Shown here piece after piece: positions 56,601 through 64,000 of a stretch of DNA of 64,000 bases (within the stretch, counting starts at the first letter, position 1; each line of letters starts with the position of its first letter). Both the position numbers and the translations under genes were made by a program. The stretch is from Enterococcus dispar ATCC 51266 (lineage in GTDB: Bacteria; Bacillota; Bacilli; Lactobacillales; Enterococcaceae). The DNA lies in assembly GCF_000406945.1 (NCBI RefSeq), contig NZ_KE136354.1:2077290-2141289 (forward strand), read 5' to 3'. The notes beneath the pieces were generated by a model. That model saw only the letters and a list, made by a program, of their open reading frames with translations. It did not search any database and was not told where the DNA came from.

Positions 56601-56629
56601 TTGCAACTTCGCACAGAGGCCTATATAAT
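56601..56629 (+). promoter_or_regulatory. Strong promoter of the ABC-F gene
   Basis: TTGCAA (56601-56606), an exact 17-bp spacer and a perfect TATAAT (56624-56629). Transcription would begin about 270 nt before the ABC-F start. Between this and the HdeD gene (56335-56600) nothing else is recognised. Confidence 0.75.
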
Positions 56630-56635
56630 GCTATA

Positions 56636-56905
56636 AGATTGCATATATTTTTAATATATATAGTAGGAAAAATTGAAAAAACGCGACCCCTTCTTTATTT
56701 TGTGTTCCTTTTGTGTGCAAAAAGTAGAAGTTATGTGGCCGCATCTTTTTTTGCCCGCCGAATTTTAGTTTGGCAGCTTTGAGAATTTATTTTAGTCCCT
56801 GCTTTTGCAAAAAAATTTTATCGCGTCTCACTTTTTCACAAGACTCATTTTTGTGAAGCACATTGTGAGAGTTAGTGGTAAGTAAATCAAGGAGGATTAT
56901 TTTTT
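56636..56905 (+). promoter_or_regulatory. ABC-F leader: attenuator-like hairpin, leader ORF and second stem
   Basis: A 31-codon frame (TTG 56673 to TAG 56768) after TAGGAAAA would encode a peptide starting (M)KKRDPFFILCSFCVQK. It spans a hairpin in which GCG, CC and CTTCT pair with AGAAG, GG and CGC (56683-56742), followed by TTTTTTT, a plausible terminator. Later CTCAC/GTGAG enclose TTCACAA/TTGTGAA (56828-56869), just before the AAGGAGG site. ABC-F resistance genes are often controlled by ribosome stalling on such leaders; this role is inferred. Confidence 0.5.
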
Positions 56906-58528
56906 ATGATTACAGTAAGTGACGTAAGTTTACATTTTTCAGACCGTAAACTTTTTGATGATGTGAATATTAAATTTACACCGGGAAATTGCTACGGCTT
57001 AATTGGAGCAAACGGTGCCGGAAAATCAACTTTTTTAAAAGTCTTATCGGGTGAATTGCAGCCCTCAACCGGAAATGTTTCTTTAGGTCCGGATGAACGG
57101 ATGGCGGTATTAAAGCAAAATCACTTTGATTTTGAAGAAGTTACTGTCATTGAAACAGTGATTATGGGACATAAACGTTTGTATGATGTGATGAAAGAAA
57201 AAGATGCGATTTACATGAAAGAAGATTTCAGCGACGAAGACGGCATTAAAGCTGCCGAATTAGAAGGTGAATTTGCCGAGTTAAATGGTTGGGAAGCTGA
57301 ACCAGAAGCCGCAGTCCTATTACAAGGTTTAAATATCCCGGATGAATTGCACCATCTGCAAATGAAAGAATTAACGGCTGGTCAAAAAGTGAAAGTATTG
57401 CTTGCTCAAGCTTTATTTGGAAAACCGGATGTACTTTTACTAGACGAACCTACCAACGGCTTAGATATTCAATCGATCAACTGGTTAGAAGAATTTTTAA
57501 TTAACTTTGAAAATACAGTTATCGTCGTTTCCCATGACCGCCACTTTTTAAACAAAGTCTGCACCCACATGGCTGATTTGGACTTTGGCAAAATTCAACT
57601 GTATGTTGGGAATTACGATTTCTGGTTGGAGTCAAGCCAATTGGCAACAAAACTACAATCCCAACAAAATGCGAAAAAAGAAGAACAAATCAAAGAGTTA
57701 CAAGACTTTATTGCCCGCTTTTCAGCGAACGCTTCAAAATCTAAACAAGCAACTTCAAGAAAGAAAATGTTGGAAAAAATCACATTGGATGATATTAAAC
57801 CATCTAGCCGCCGCTATCCTTTTGTTGGTTTTAAACCGGAACGCGAAATTGGTAATGACTTATTACAAGTAGATAATGTCAGTGTGACGATTGATGGTAA
57901 GAAAATTTTAGACAATATCAGCTTTACGTTAAATAAAGATGATAAAGTGGCGTTTGTTGCCAACAACGATATAGTTACCACTACGTTATTTAAAGTTATT
58001 ATGGGGGAAATTACGCCGGATACAGGTTCTGTCCGTTGGGGTGTAACAACCACCCAATCTTATTTACCAAAAGATAGTAGCAGTGAATTTGCCAGCAACT
58101 TAACAATTTTGGATTGGTTACGCCAATATGCTTCAAAAGAAGAAGACGACAATACTTTCCTACGTAGTTTCTTAGGTCGGATGTTGTTTTCTGGCGACGA
58201 AGTGTTAAAACCCGTCAATGTTTTATCCGGGGGAGAAAAAGTTCGTTGCATGCTTTCAAAATTAATGCTTTCAAAATCTAATGTCCTGGTACTAGATGAT
58301 CCAACCAACCACTTGGACTTGGAATCAATCACAGCTTTAAATGATGGCTTAATGGCTTTCACTGGTTCATTACTCTTTGCTTCTCACGACCATCAATTTA
58401 TTCAAACTTTGGCAAATCGCATCATTGCGATTTCAGATAAAGGGGTTGTGGATCGGGCTGAAACAACGTATGATGAATTTTTAGAAAATCCCGATGTCAA
58501 AAACCGGATGGCAGAAATTTTCGCTTAA
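56906..58528 (+). CDS. ABC-F family ATPase (YkpA/YbiT-like)
   Basis: A 540-residue soluble protein with two ATPase domains and no membrane part, expected to bind the ribosomal E site. Domain 1: Walker A GANGAGKST (34-42), signature ELTAGQK and LLLDEPTNGLD. A charged linker of ~80 residues (KSKQATSRKK) follows. Domain 2 lacks the Walker A lysine (VANNDIVTTTLF, ~350) and has LDDPTNHLD, Asp for the catalytic Glu, though VLSGGEK is intact. The sequence fits the translation-factor branch more than known resistance proteins. CAAGGAGG precedes the ATG. Confidence 0.92.
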   Translation: MITVSDVSLHFSDRKLFDDVNIKFTPGNCYGLIGANGAGKSTFLKVLSGELQPSTGNVSLGPDERMAVLKQNHFDFEEVTVIETVIMGHKRLYDVMKEKDAIYMKEDFSDEDGIKAAELEGEFAELNGWEAEPEAAVLLQGLNIPDELHHLQMKELTAGQKVKVLLAQALFGKPDVLLLDEPTNGLDIQSINWLEEFLINFENTVIVVSHDRHFLNKVCTHMADLDFGKIQLYVGNYDFWLESSQLATKLQSQQNAKKEEQIKELQDFIARFSANASKSKQATSRKKMLEKITLDDIKPSSRRYPFVGFKPEREIGNDLLQVDNVSVTIDGKKILDNISFTLNKDDKVAFVANNDIVTTTLFKVIMGEITPDTGSVRWGVTTTQSYLPKDSSSEFASNLTILDWLRQYASKEEDDNTFLRSFLGRMLFSGDEVLKPVNVLSGGEKVRCMLSKLMLSKSNVLVLDDPTNHLDLESITALNDGLMAFTGSLLFASHDHQFIQTLANRIIAISDKGVVDRAETTYDEFLENPDVKNRMAEIFA

Positions 58529-58570
58529 TTTTGAGTTATCGGACACCGGTAAGTTTATCCCATAGTCAAA

Positions 58571-58680
58571 AAGAAGCTATGACAAAAATTGTCATAGCTT
58601 CTTTTAACGTCTAAATCCTATTTTTCAATACATTATGCGCTTTATTTCTTCGTGCCACAACTTTTGTTACCGCTACTTTT
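58571..58680 (+). repeat. Intergenic repeat copy C, carrying a terminator
   Basis: Hairpin AAGAAGCTATGAC/GTCATAGCTTCTTTT (58571-58605) serves both convergent genes; then a shorter spacer and CTTTATTTCTTCG...GCCACAACTTTTGTTACC, a diverged form of the end of copies A and B. Confidence 0.55.
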
Positions 58681-60198
58681 TTAATGGGCCATCATCTCTT
58701 GGGCAATGGCATGATCTGATAAATTAGCGGGATAATAAGTCGGCCAGTTGTGCATTTCTTCTAGTAAAGTATTCTGACTTTCGCCTCCAAAATAAATATG
58801 AAAATGAGCCGTTTTAGTCGGTGCAATATTGTGATCGCTAAATTGTACATATTGGAAACGGCCGGCATCTTCTTTTGCTTCAAATAAAAAGCGTACCCCT
58901 CGATTGCCTTTATCATAGGTTAAAATCTGGTAACCTTTTGCAACGTATTCATATTTATGATGTTGACCATTCACTACAAAATCCATCGTATTAGCGGTAA
59001 TATCAATTTTTTCCACATCGGTTTTGTAACCAGTCGTATAATATTCTTTGTATTGGGCTGCAGACATATCTTGATTTAGCTTGGCTTTGTAATCAAAGAC
59101 TTGATCCAACGCACCTTCTGTTAGTAATGGATAGACCGACTGCCATTTACCAGTAAAATCACTTAATTGTCGCTCTTTGACTGCACTATTAGCAAAATAA
59201 CCGTTCGCAACTGTCTTTTCTTCTGTGGCAGCAGCTTCTGGTTTGACTTCTTTTCCCGCCACCTCTGTTGTTTTTTCCAAAGCTTGCAAGTTTTCCTTCA
59301 TGACAGAAAGATAACTTTCTCCGTTCGCAATTTGTTCTTTGGTTAAACTTTCCAATGGATTTAAAACCGCCATCTTCACATCTGCTTCATTAGCCAGTGT
59401 TTTAGCGATTTTATCGCTGGTATTTTCTTCAAAATAAATATAGTGGATGCCGTTATCTTTCACATATTCTTTCAATTCCCCTAAACGGCTGGCAGAAGGT
59501 TCCTGTTCTGGTGAAAGTCCCGAAATCGCAACTTGATTTAAGCCGTAATCTAATGCTAAATAACCAAAAGCCGCGTGCTGGGTAACAAAACTTTTTTGTT
59601 TGGCATTGTGTAGACTTTCACTGTATGTTTGATCCAACTTCTTTAATTCTGTTAAATACTTAGCGGCATTGGTTTCAAAGGCTTTTGCTTTTTTGGGATA
59701 AAGTTTTTGTAACTGTTCTTTAATAGATGTCACTTCTTGAATGGCACGATAAGGTGAGACCCACGTGTGGGGATCTAACTCGTGATGATGATCTTCTTCA
59801 CTATGATCGTGATCATGTTCTTCATCGCCCCCAGGTAAAAGAACCATATTTTTGGTGCCTGCCACGACATGGGGTTTCTCTTTTGCAAAACTCTTCTGTG
59901 CTTTTGGTACCCACGTTTCCATATTTTCATTGTGATAAACAAAAACGTCTGCATCGTGAACAGCCGCCATATCCTTTGCGGAAGGTTCGTAGTCATGGGG
60001 TTCAGAACCGGCAGGAATCATTACCGTGACATTGGCTTCATCCCCGACAATATTTTTAGTAAAATCATACATCGGATAAAATGTGGTGACAATTTCTAAC
60101 TTATCCTTTTTATTTTCAGTGGAATGCGCACTTGTGCCACAAGCACTCAACAATCCTAAAGCTACTAGAGTTGCTAATCCAATCCCAATTTTTTTCAT
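58681..60198 (-). CDS. adcA: Zinc-binding lipoprotein AdcA with C-terminal ZinT domain
   Basis: Captures zinc for the AdcBC importer. 505 residues: lipoprotein signal to LLSAC (Cys20), a cluster A-I (ZnuA-like) domain with metal histidines in GSEPHDYEPS, a His/Asp/Glu-rich loop HDHDHSEEDHHHELDPHTW and VTQHAAFGYLA, and a ZinT domain from about 315 with the histidines of AHFHIYFGG. The length and fusion match streptococcal/enterococcal AdcA. ATG 60198 follows AAAGGATAAG. adcBC and adcR are not adjacent. Confidence 0.94.
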   Translation of the reverse strand: MKKIGIGLATLVALGLLSACGTSAHSTENKKDKLEIVTTFYPMYDFTKNIVGDEANVTVMIPAGSEPHDYEPSAKDMAAVHDADVFVYHNENMETWVPKAQKSFAKEKPHVVAGTKNMVLLPGGDEEHDHDHSEEDHHHELDPHTWVSPYRAIQEVTSIKEQLQKLYPKKAKAFETNAAKYLTELKKLDQTYSESLHNAKQKSFVTQHAAFGYLALDYGLNQVAISGLSPEQEPSASRLGELKEYVKDNGIHYIYFEENTSDKIAKTLANEADVKMAVLNPLESLTKEQIANGESYLSVMKENLQALEKTTEVAGKEVKPEAAATEEKTVANGYFANSAVKERQLSDFTGKWQSVYPLLTEGALDQVFDYKAKLNQDMSAAQYKEYYTTGYKTDVEKIDITANTMDFVVNGQHHKYEYVAKGYQILTYDKGNRGVRFLFEAKEDAGRFQYVQFSDHNIAPTKTAHFHIYFGGESQNTLLEEMHNWPTYYPANLSDHAIAQEMMAH

Positions 60199-60320
60199 TA
60201 ATCTTATCCTTTCTCTTCGAACAAATTGCATACCAGCTTAAAACGAACAAAACGAAATAATTACGATTTACTCCATAAACAATAGCAAGTCTTTTTCTTC
60301 CTGTCAATATAAAAATAACA

Positions 60321-60353
60321 TGAATTATAATTCAAATGAGCATGCATTCATTT
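60321..60353. promoter_or_regulatory. Candidate metal-regulator operator upstream of adcA
   Basis: TGAATTATAATTCA (60321-60334) is a perfect palindrome, of the form bound by Fur-family proteins, and a second imperfect one, AAATGA...TCATTT (about 60335-60353), abuts it. No AdcR-type TTAACNNGTTAA was seen. The regulator is inferred only. Confidence 0.4.
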
Positions 60354-60365
60354 AAACCGTTGCTA

Positions 60366-60444
60366 TTAAACAACAAATACCATTTCTACAAATGAATAAT
60401 AACAAAAAGGAGGAAGTGTTTTGTTTTAAACAACAAATGTCATT
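60366..60444 (+). repeat. Direct repeats upstream of the immunity gene
   Basis: TTAAACAACAAATACCATT (60366-60384) and TTAAACAACAAATGTCATT (60426-60444) differ at two positions and are spaced exactly 60 bp apart. They may be regulator binding sites for the divergent adcA or the immunity gene. Confidence 0.6.
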
Positions 60445-60493
60445 GCAAAGTAAAGCGGAAGCGTGTAGGCTGTGAAAAAGGGAGTGAAAAGAA

Positions 60494-60790
60494 ATGAAAG
60501 AGATAAAATGGTTTAGTGGCGGTACCGAACGCGCAGAAGTCGCCTTAAGTGAAATTTCGATAATTTTAGGTTTGATTCCTGCAGAAACCAAGACCAATGA
60601 ATTACGGCAACTACTTTTTGATTACGCCCAAGAAATTAACGAAGGTGTAACCGCCGTCCCATATATCTTAAGCCGCATGAGCATTGCGGTATCCAATTGT
60701 ATGACAAAAAATAAAATTACAATTTCTCCTGAAGCCTCTGTGCATTTAAAAAAATTATTTGCTCTTGGGGAAATCCGATATGGGTATTGA
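60494..60790 (+). CDS. Class IIa bacteriocin immunity protein (EntA_Immun-like), orphan
   Basis: A 98-residue helical-bundle protein of the enterocin A/pediocin immunity type: MKEIKWFSGGTERAEVALSEIS, LLFDYAQEINEGVTAVPYILSRMS and a short C-terminal part. It would protect the mannose-PTS receptor from class IIa bacteriocins. AAAGGGAG precedes the ATG. No bacteriocin precursor with a double-glycine leader is next to it. Confidence 0.8.
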   Translation: MKEIKWFSGGTERAEVALSEISIILGLIPAETKTNELRQLLFDYAQEINEGVTAVPYILSRMSIAVSNCMTKNKITISPEASVHLKKLFALGEIRYGY

Positions 60791-60890
60791 GAAGTTTTTT
60801 TAACTTGTTAAATTCGCTGGTAAGAAAAGTGAAATAAATTAAATCAATTACCCACCAAGAACCAAATTATCGCAAATTGAAGTACACAAC

Positions 60891-60960
60891 AAAAAACATC
60901 TTTCTTCAGCAAGTTTCCGTAATTTCTACGGTTACTGACTGAAAAAAGACGTTTTTATTT
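60891..60960. terminator. Bidirectional terminator after the immunity gene
   Basis: AAAACATCTTTCTTCAG pairs imperfectly with CTGAAAAAAGACGTTTT; an inner CCGTA/TACGG hairpin sits between. T runs flank both sides. The 77-residue frame on the minus strand ends inside it. Confidence 0.65.
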
Positions 60961-61139
60961 TTTTGTTTAAAGGAAACGTGAACAAGTAGTATGGGAACTC
61001 CAAAAACTACAAGTATACGTAAGAACTGATGACTCCCATTAAGCCAAGGTTTGAGCGTGAATAATAAGACGATGAACACACAACTATCTATAAAAAAAGC
61101 TGAAGACTTTAAATAGCTTTTTACTTTTTGATTTCGCAT
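60906..61139 (-). CDS. Possible small membrane protein
   Basis: A 77-codon frame with two hydrophobic segments (about 13-35 and 40-56) flanked by basic residues (MRNQKVKSYLK, KQKNKN), a plausible small membrane protein. A weak GGCAGG precedes the ATG by 7 nt. Its last ~15 codons fall in the terminator hairpin, which is unusual, so it may be a chance frame. Confidence 0.4.
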   Translation of the reverse strand: MRNQKVKSYLKSSAFFIDSCVFIVLLFTLKPWLNGSHQFLRILVVFGVPILLVHVSFKQKNKNVFFQSVTVEITETC

Positions 61140-61225
61140 TTTATTGCCTGCCTTTTTCTGATATTTCTAATTTTTGCATTCAGCGTAAATCTTTTATTCA
61201 TCGTAATTATAACTAAATCAAATAA

Positions 61226-62962
61226 TTAGTCTGCTACTGAAACCGGCACAATTTCAAATTTAGTGACATCGACTAAGCCCAGATCCGTAATTTTCAAATT
61301 AGGAATCACCGCTAAAGACATAAAACTTAAAGTCATAATCGGATCTACTTTTGCTGAGATACCTAATTTTTCATGAGCTAATTGATTAAGGGCTTCTTCT
61401 TGTTGCGCTACTTCTTCACCGGTTAGTTCACTCATTAAACCGGCAATCGGGAGCGCCATACTACCAATTACTTGGCCTTCATCGACTAAAACGACGCCAC
61501 CTTCCTGGTCTTTAAGTGCGTTTATCGCTACTGTCATATCGGCATCGTTTGTTCCGGCTATAATTAAATTATGGGAATCATGGGCAATCGAAATGCCAAT
61601 TGCGCCTTTTTTCAACCCATAATCTTTCAAAAGTCCGACAAAAACATTCCCCGTATTTCGATGACGTTCCACGACGGCAATTTTGATTACATCTTGTGTT
61701 GGCTCATAGATAAATTCGTCATTTTCATCTCGTTTGATTGTAATGATGGCTTCGTTTGTCAACGCTTCTTGGGGAATGACTTCAATGGCACGGGCTTTAT
61801 CACTCGTCAATTTTAGTTTTAATTGGTCTTTAGCAAACGCCTCAATATGAACACTGGACTGAACGGCGGTGGTAGACATCCGTTTTACTTCAGGCAAATA
61901 GACATTCTTCCTAGCGACTAATTGTCCGGCAATATAAGTGGCTTCAATTTCTGGTGCCGCTAAATCAGAGAAGACAACCAAATCGCCCCGCAGCCCTGGT
62001 GCAATTGCGCCCCGATCAGTTAGCTGGCAACATTTGGCCGCATTAATCGTTGCCATTTGAATGGCGCGAATTGGTGCAATTCCTTCTTCGATACAAATGC
62101 GAATACTATTATCCAAATGTCCTTTAGTCAGAATATCTTTTGCCTGTAAATCATCAGCAACTAATACACAGCGTTGGTAATTGTTGTCCGTGACACCTTT
62201 TAAAAGTGTGCGTAGATTTTGCGTGACAGTCCCTTCCCGTAATAATACGTACATACCACGGGCAATCCGCGCTTTTAATTCTGCCACTGTGGAACACTCA
62301 TGATCATTTTTTATCCCGGCGGCCACATAAGCATTGAGCGCTTTACCTGAAACCATTGGCGCATGTCCATCAATTTGCAGGCCATAGTGTTTGGCTAGTA
62401 AGAGTTTATCTAAGACATCCTCTTTTGCTGCTATGATACCAGGAAAGTTCATAAATTCGGCCAGACCAGCTACCTGTTGCCTTTCAAATGCAGGCACCAT
62501 ATCTTCAGCAGTAACGACGGCACCGGAATTTTCCATGTCAGTCGCTGGCACACAAGAAGGCATCGTGTAGCGGATATCTAAGGCCGTTTCTTTTGCCGCT
62601 GCAATCATATAATCTAAGCCTGTCAGCCCTAACACATTTACAATTTCATGGGGGTCAGCAAGTACGGTTGTGGTGCCGTGGGGAACTAAAAGTCGACCAA
62701 ATTCTTCTGGGGTCACATAAGCCGATTCGACATGAATGTGCGCATCAATAAAACCCGGCGCCACAAATTTTCCTTTTAAATCAATACTCTTTTTACCTTC
62801 GTATTCTCCTACACCTGCAATCAAACCATCTACAAGCGCAATATCGCCTTGGATAATTTCAGCTTGATAAACGTCAATGACTTGCGCATTTTTTAAAACA
62901 AGATCTGCCGGTTTGCGGCCAGCAGCTGTGTCAATCAGTCGTTTTAGCACCTCTTTATGCAT
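61226..62962 (-). CDS. ade: Adenine deaminase
   Basis: Converts adenine to hypoxanthine for purine salvage. 578 residues of the amidohydrolase fold: metal site FIDAHIHVES, then LADPHEIVNVLG, IDGHAPMVSG and NDHECSTVAE, with VADDLQAKDI, and the C-terminal adenine deaminase domain with SIAHDSHNLI. ATG 62962 follows AAAGGAGAG; an upstream in-frame ATG adds 11 residues. Monocistronic. Confidence 0.95.
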   Translation of the reverse strand: MHKEVLKRLIDTAAGRKPADLVLKNAQVIDVYQAEIIQGDIALVDGLIAGVGEYEGKKSIDLKGKFVAPGFIDAHIHVESAYVTPEEFGRLLVPHGTTTVLADPHEIVNVLGLTGLDYMIAAAKETALDIRYTMPSCVPATDMENSGAVVTAEDMVPAFERQQVAGLAEFMNFPGIIAAKEDVLDKLLLAKHYGLQIDGHAPMVSGKALNAYVAAGIKNDHECSTVAELKARIARGMYVLLREGTVTQNLRTLLKGVTDNNYQRCVLVADDLQAKDILTKGHLDNSIRICIEEGIAPIRAIQMATINAAKCCQLTDRGAIAPGLRGDLVVFSDLAAPEIEATYIAGQLVARKNVYLPEVKRMSTTAVQSSVHIEAFAKDQLKLKLTSDKARAIEVIPQEALTNEAIITIKRDENDEFIYEPTQDVIKIAVVERHRNTGNVFVGLLKDYGLKKGAIGISIAHDSHNLIIAGTNDADMTVAINALKDQEGGVVLVDEGQVIGSMALPIAGLMSELTGEEVAQQEEALNQLAHEKLGISAKVDPIMTLSFMSLAVIPNLKITDLGLVDVTKFEIVPVSVAD

Positions 62963-63054
62963 AAATTCTCTCCTTTGGTGTCTTCTGGGTAACAACCATT
63001 CTAGTTCAAAATCTTGTGTTAAATTGTAACACGACTATCGTGTAATTTGTGGGG

Positions 63055-63696
63055 CTATTTTTTTCTTTTTTGTCGGATACTAACTGCCAATATAATTAAA
63101 GGTAAATATAAAAAAGCTAAAGAAATCCGCTGTACTACACCTTTATAAGTAAAAGCAAAGAGTTGTGCTAAGCCGTTAGCTGCCGAAGTAAGGAGTGCAC
63201 CATAAAAAATGAACCAACAAATTTGGGCAATCTTTGGTTTTGATTTGGCAAAAATGCGCGCCATCAGCCACGGCGCAACAAGCATCCCGAAAATTCCAGC
63301 TCCTGAACCTAAGCCGTGGATAATCGTGTCCAAAGTCAAACCACTCGTTGTATGATTAATGGAAAAAACACCAGTAAAAATACAGTCACCAATTGCAAAA
63401 GCAGTAATACTAAAAAGCAGCAAATTAATTTCTTTGCGTTTCTCTTGGAAAATTTCACCTGCATTGAAAAAATAATATTGCACAGGTGGTAATGCGATTA
63501 ATAACAAGCTTCCCGTCATGATTGACCCATGTTCGAAATAGGTTTTAACCGGACTTGTCACACTTCCCAAGTCACTGACAACCTGCTTGGTCTGACTAAA
63601 TCCATCCCATAATGTTCCTAAAACATAGGGCATCCCCCCATCACAAAGAACAAATAAAATTAAGAGAAGCCAGCCATAATTGCGATAAAATTTCAT
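63055..63696 (-). CDS. DUF998 family membrane protein
   Basis: A 213-residue protein with six predicted helices, fitting DUF998 (LSDLGSVTSPVKTYFEHG-like loop after helix 1, HGLGSGAGIFGML later). Function unknown. ATG 63696 follows GGAGGTAGATTA, excluding the 16 upstream in-frame residues. Confidence 0.8.
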   Translation of the reverse strand: MKFYRNYGWLLLILFVLCDGGMPYVLGTLWDGFSQTKQVVSDLGSVTSPVKTYFEHGSIMTGSLLLIALPPVQYYFFNAGEIFQEKRKEINLLLFSITAFAIGDCIFTGVFSINHTTSGLTLDTIIHGLGSGAGIFGMLVAPWLMARIFAKSKPKIAQICWFIFYGALLTSAANGLAQLFAFTYKGVVQRISLAFLYLPLIILAVSIRQKRKK

Positions 63697-63810
63697 TAAT
63701 CTACCTCCACTCATCATAAATCTGTACGGGGTAATTCTAATCAATTAGCTGAATACCCCACCATAATTTATTTTCGCTGTGGCAAGTTTGCCAAACGAGT
63801 TAAAATTACA

Positions 63811-63848
63811 AAAAAACTCTAGCCTTTTTTAACAGGCTAAAGTTTTAT
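63811..63848 (-). terminator. Terminator after the degV-type gene
   Basis: On the minus strand CTTTAGCCT pairs with AGGCTAGAG, with a run of T residues after it. Confidence 0.75.
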
Positions 63849-63851
63849 TCA

Positions 63852-64000
63852 TTATGCTTCTTCGTTACGATTTTTACCAAAAGTGAAAATCGCTACACAA
63901 CCCAAACCGGTATGAGCTGAAATAGTCGGACCGAGGGGTAAACATGCAATATCTTCTATTGCAACTTCTTCTACAATTCCCGCTAAGACGGTTTCTGCTG
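63852..64000 (-). CDS. DegV family fatty-acid-binding protein (C-terminal part)
   Basis: The last 49 codons of a gene that starts beyond the window. The sequence ends IACLPLGPTISAHTGLGCVA, the conserved C-terminal motif of DegV proteins (GP.ISAHTGPG), then IFTFGKNRNEEA. DegV/FakB proteins hold fatty acids for the FakA kinase. Identity rests on this short part only. Confidence 0.8.
   Translation of the reverse strand, partial: AETVLAGIVEEVAIEDIACLPLGPTISAHTGLGCVAIFTFGKNRNEEA

Noticed and set aside
56582-56782. 66-codon frame before the ABC-F gene
   Set aside because: It begins upstream of the strong promoter, so its start would not be in the main transcript.
60384-60474. 27-codon frame (MNNNKKEEVF...) just before the immunity gene, considered as a bacteriocin or pheromone precursor
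   Set aside because: No ribosome-binding site, no double-glycine or hydrophobic leader, and it runs through the direct repeat.

Overview
The window looks like a chromosomal segment of a low-GC Gram-positive coccus of the order Lactobacillales, most probably an Enterococcus or a close relative (Vagococcus, Tetragenococcus). The evidence is gene content and order: ymfF-ymfH-ymfI-rodZ-pgsA-cinA-recA, and radA-yacL-ispF-gltX-cysE-cysS-mrnC-rlmB-rae1-sigma factor, plus an Mga-type regulator, a class IIa bacteriocin immunity gene, strong GGAGG ribosome-binding sites and CcpA-type cre sites. A near-perfect ParB site (parS) at 38497-38512 and the radA-sigma block suggest a position not far from the replication origin. 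I saw no insertion sequence, prophage, CRISPR array, tRNA or rRNA gene.

Region 1-13018 (all minus strand) is a carbohydrate-foraging locus. An LplBC/LplA-type ABC importer is followed by a YesL-YesM-YesN signalling module, a GH1 beta-glycosidase, a ROK sugar kinase and, as a separate unit, a GH85 endo-beta-N-acetylglucosaminidase lipoprotein cut by the window edge. By analogy with the pneumococcal EndoD/Ngt pathway I infer that it releases host N-glycans at the surface, imports them, trims them and phosphorylates a monosaccharide. Two copies of a 12-bp palindrome and several cre sites suggest substrate and catabolite control.

Region 13333-37800 is largely core: a secreted GW-repeat/C39-like protein, recA with a candidate SOS box, cinA, pgsA, rodZ, the EF-P modification genes, mscL, veg, then the cysteine-tRNA/RNA-processing block headed by a Cys T-box, gltX, a divergent ispF without ispD, radA, a dUTPase, and proB and proA with separate structured leaders.

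Region 37980-64000 is more mixed: small membrane proteins, an MFS carrier, an Mga-like regulator, a P-type ATPase, a 51-residue small protein, a MalX/MalY-type PTS unit controlled by a LicT-like antiterminator with a readable RAT/terminator, a YibE/YibF pair whose second gene is broken at a T run, a ZIP transporter, an ABC-F ATPase behind a strong promoter and attenuator-like leader, adcA, an orphan bacteriocin immunity gene, adenine deaminase, and the end of a DegV gene.

A dispersed intergenic repeat of about 100-160 bp, often carrying a terminator, recurs about six times, mainly between convergent genes. The least explained items are this repeat, the paired palindromes before the GH85 gene, the ABC-F leader, the ispF oddity and the parS-like site.
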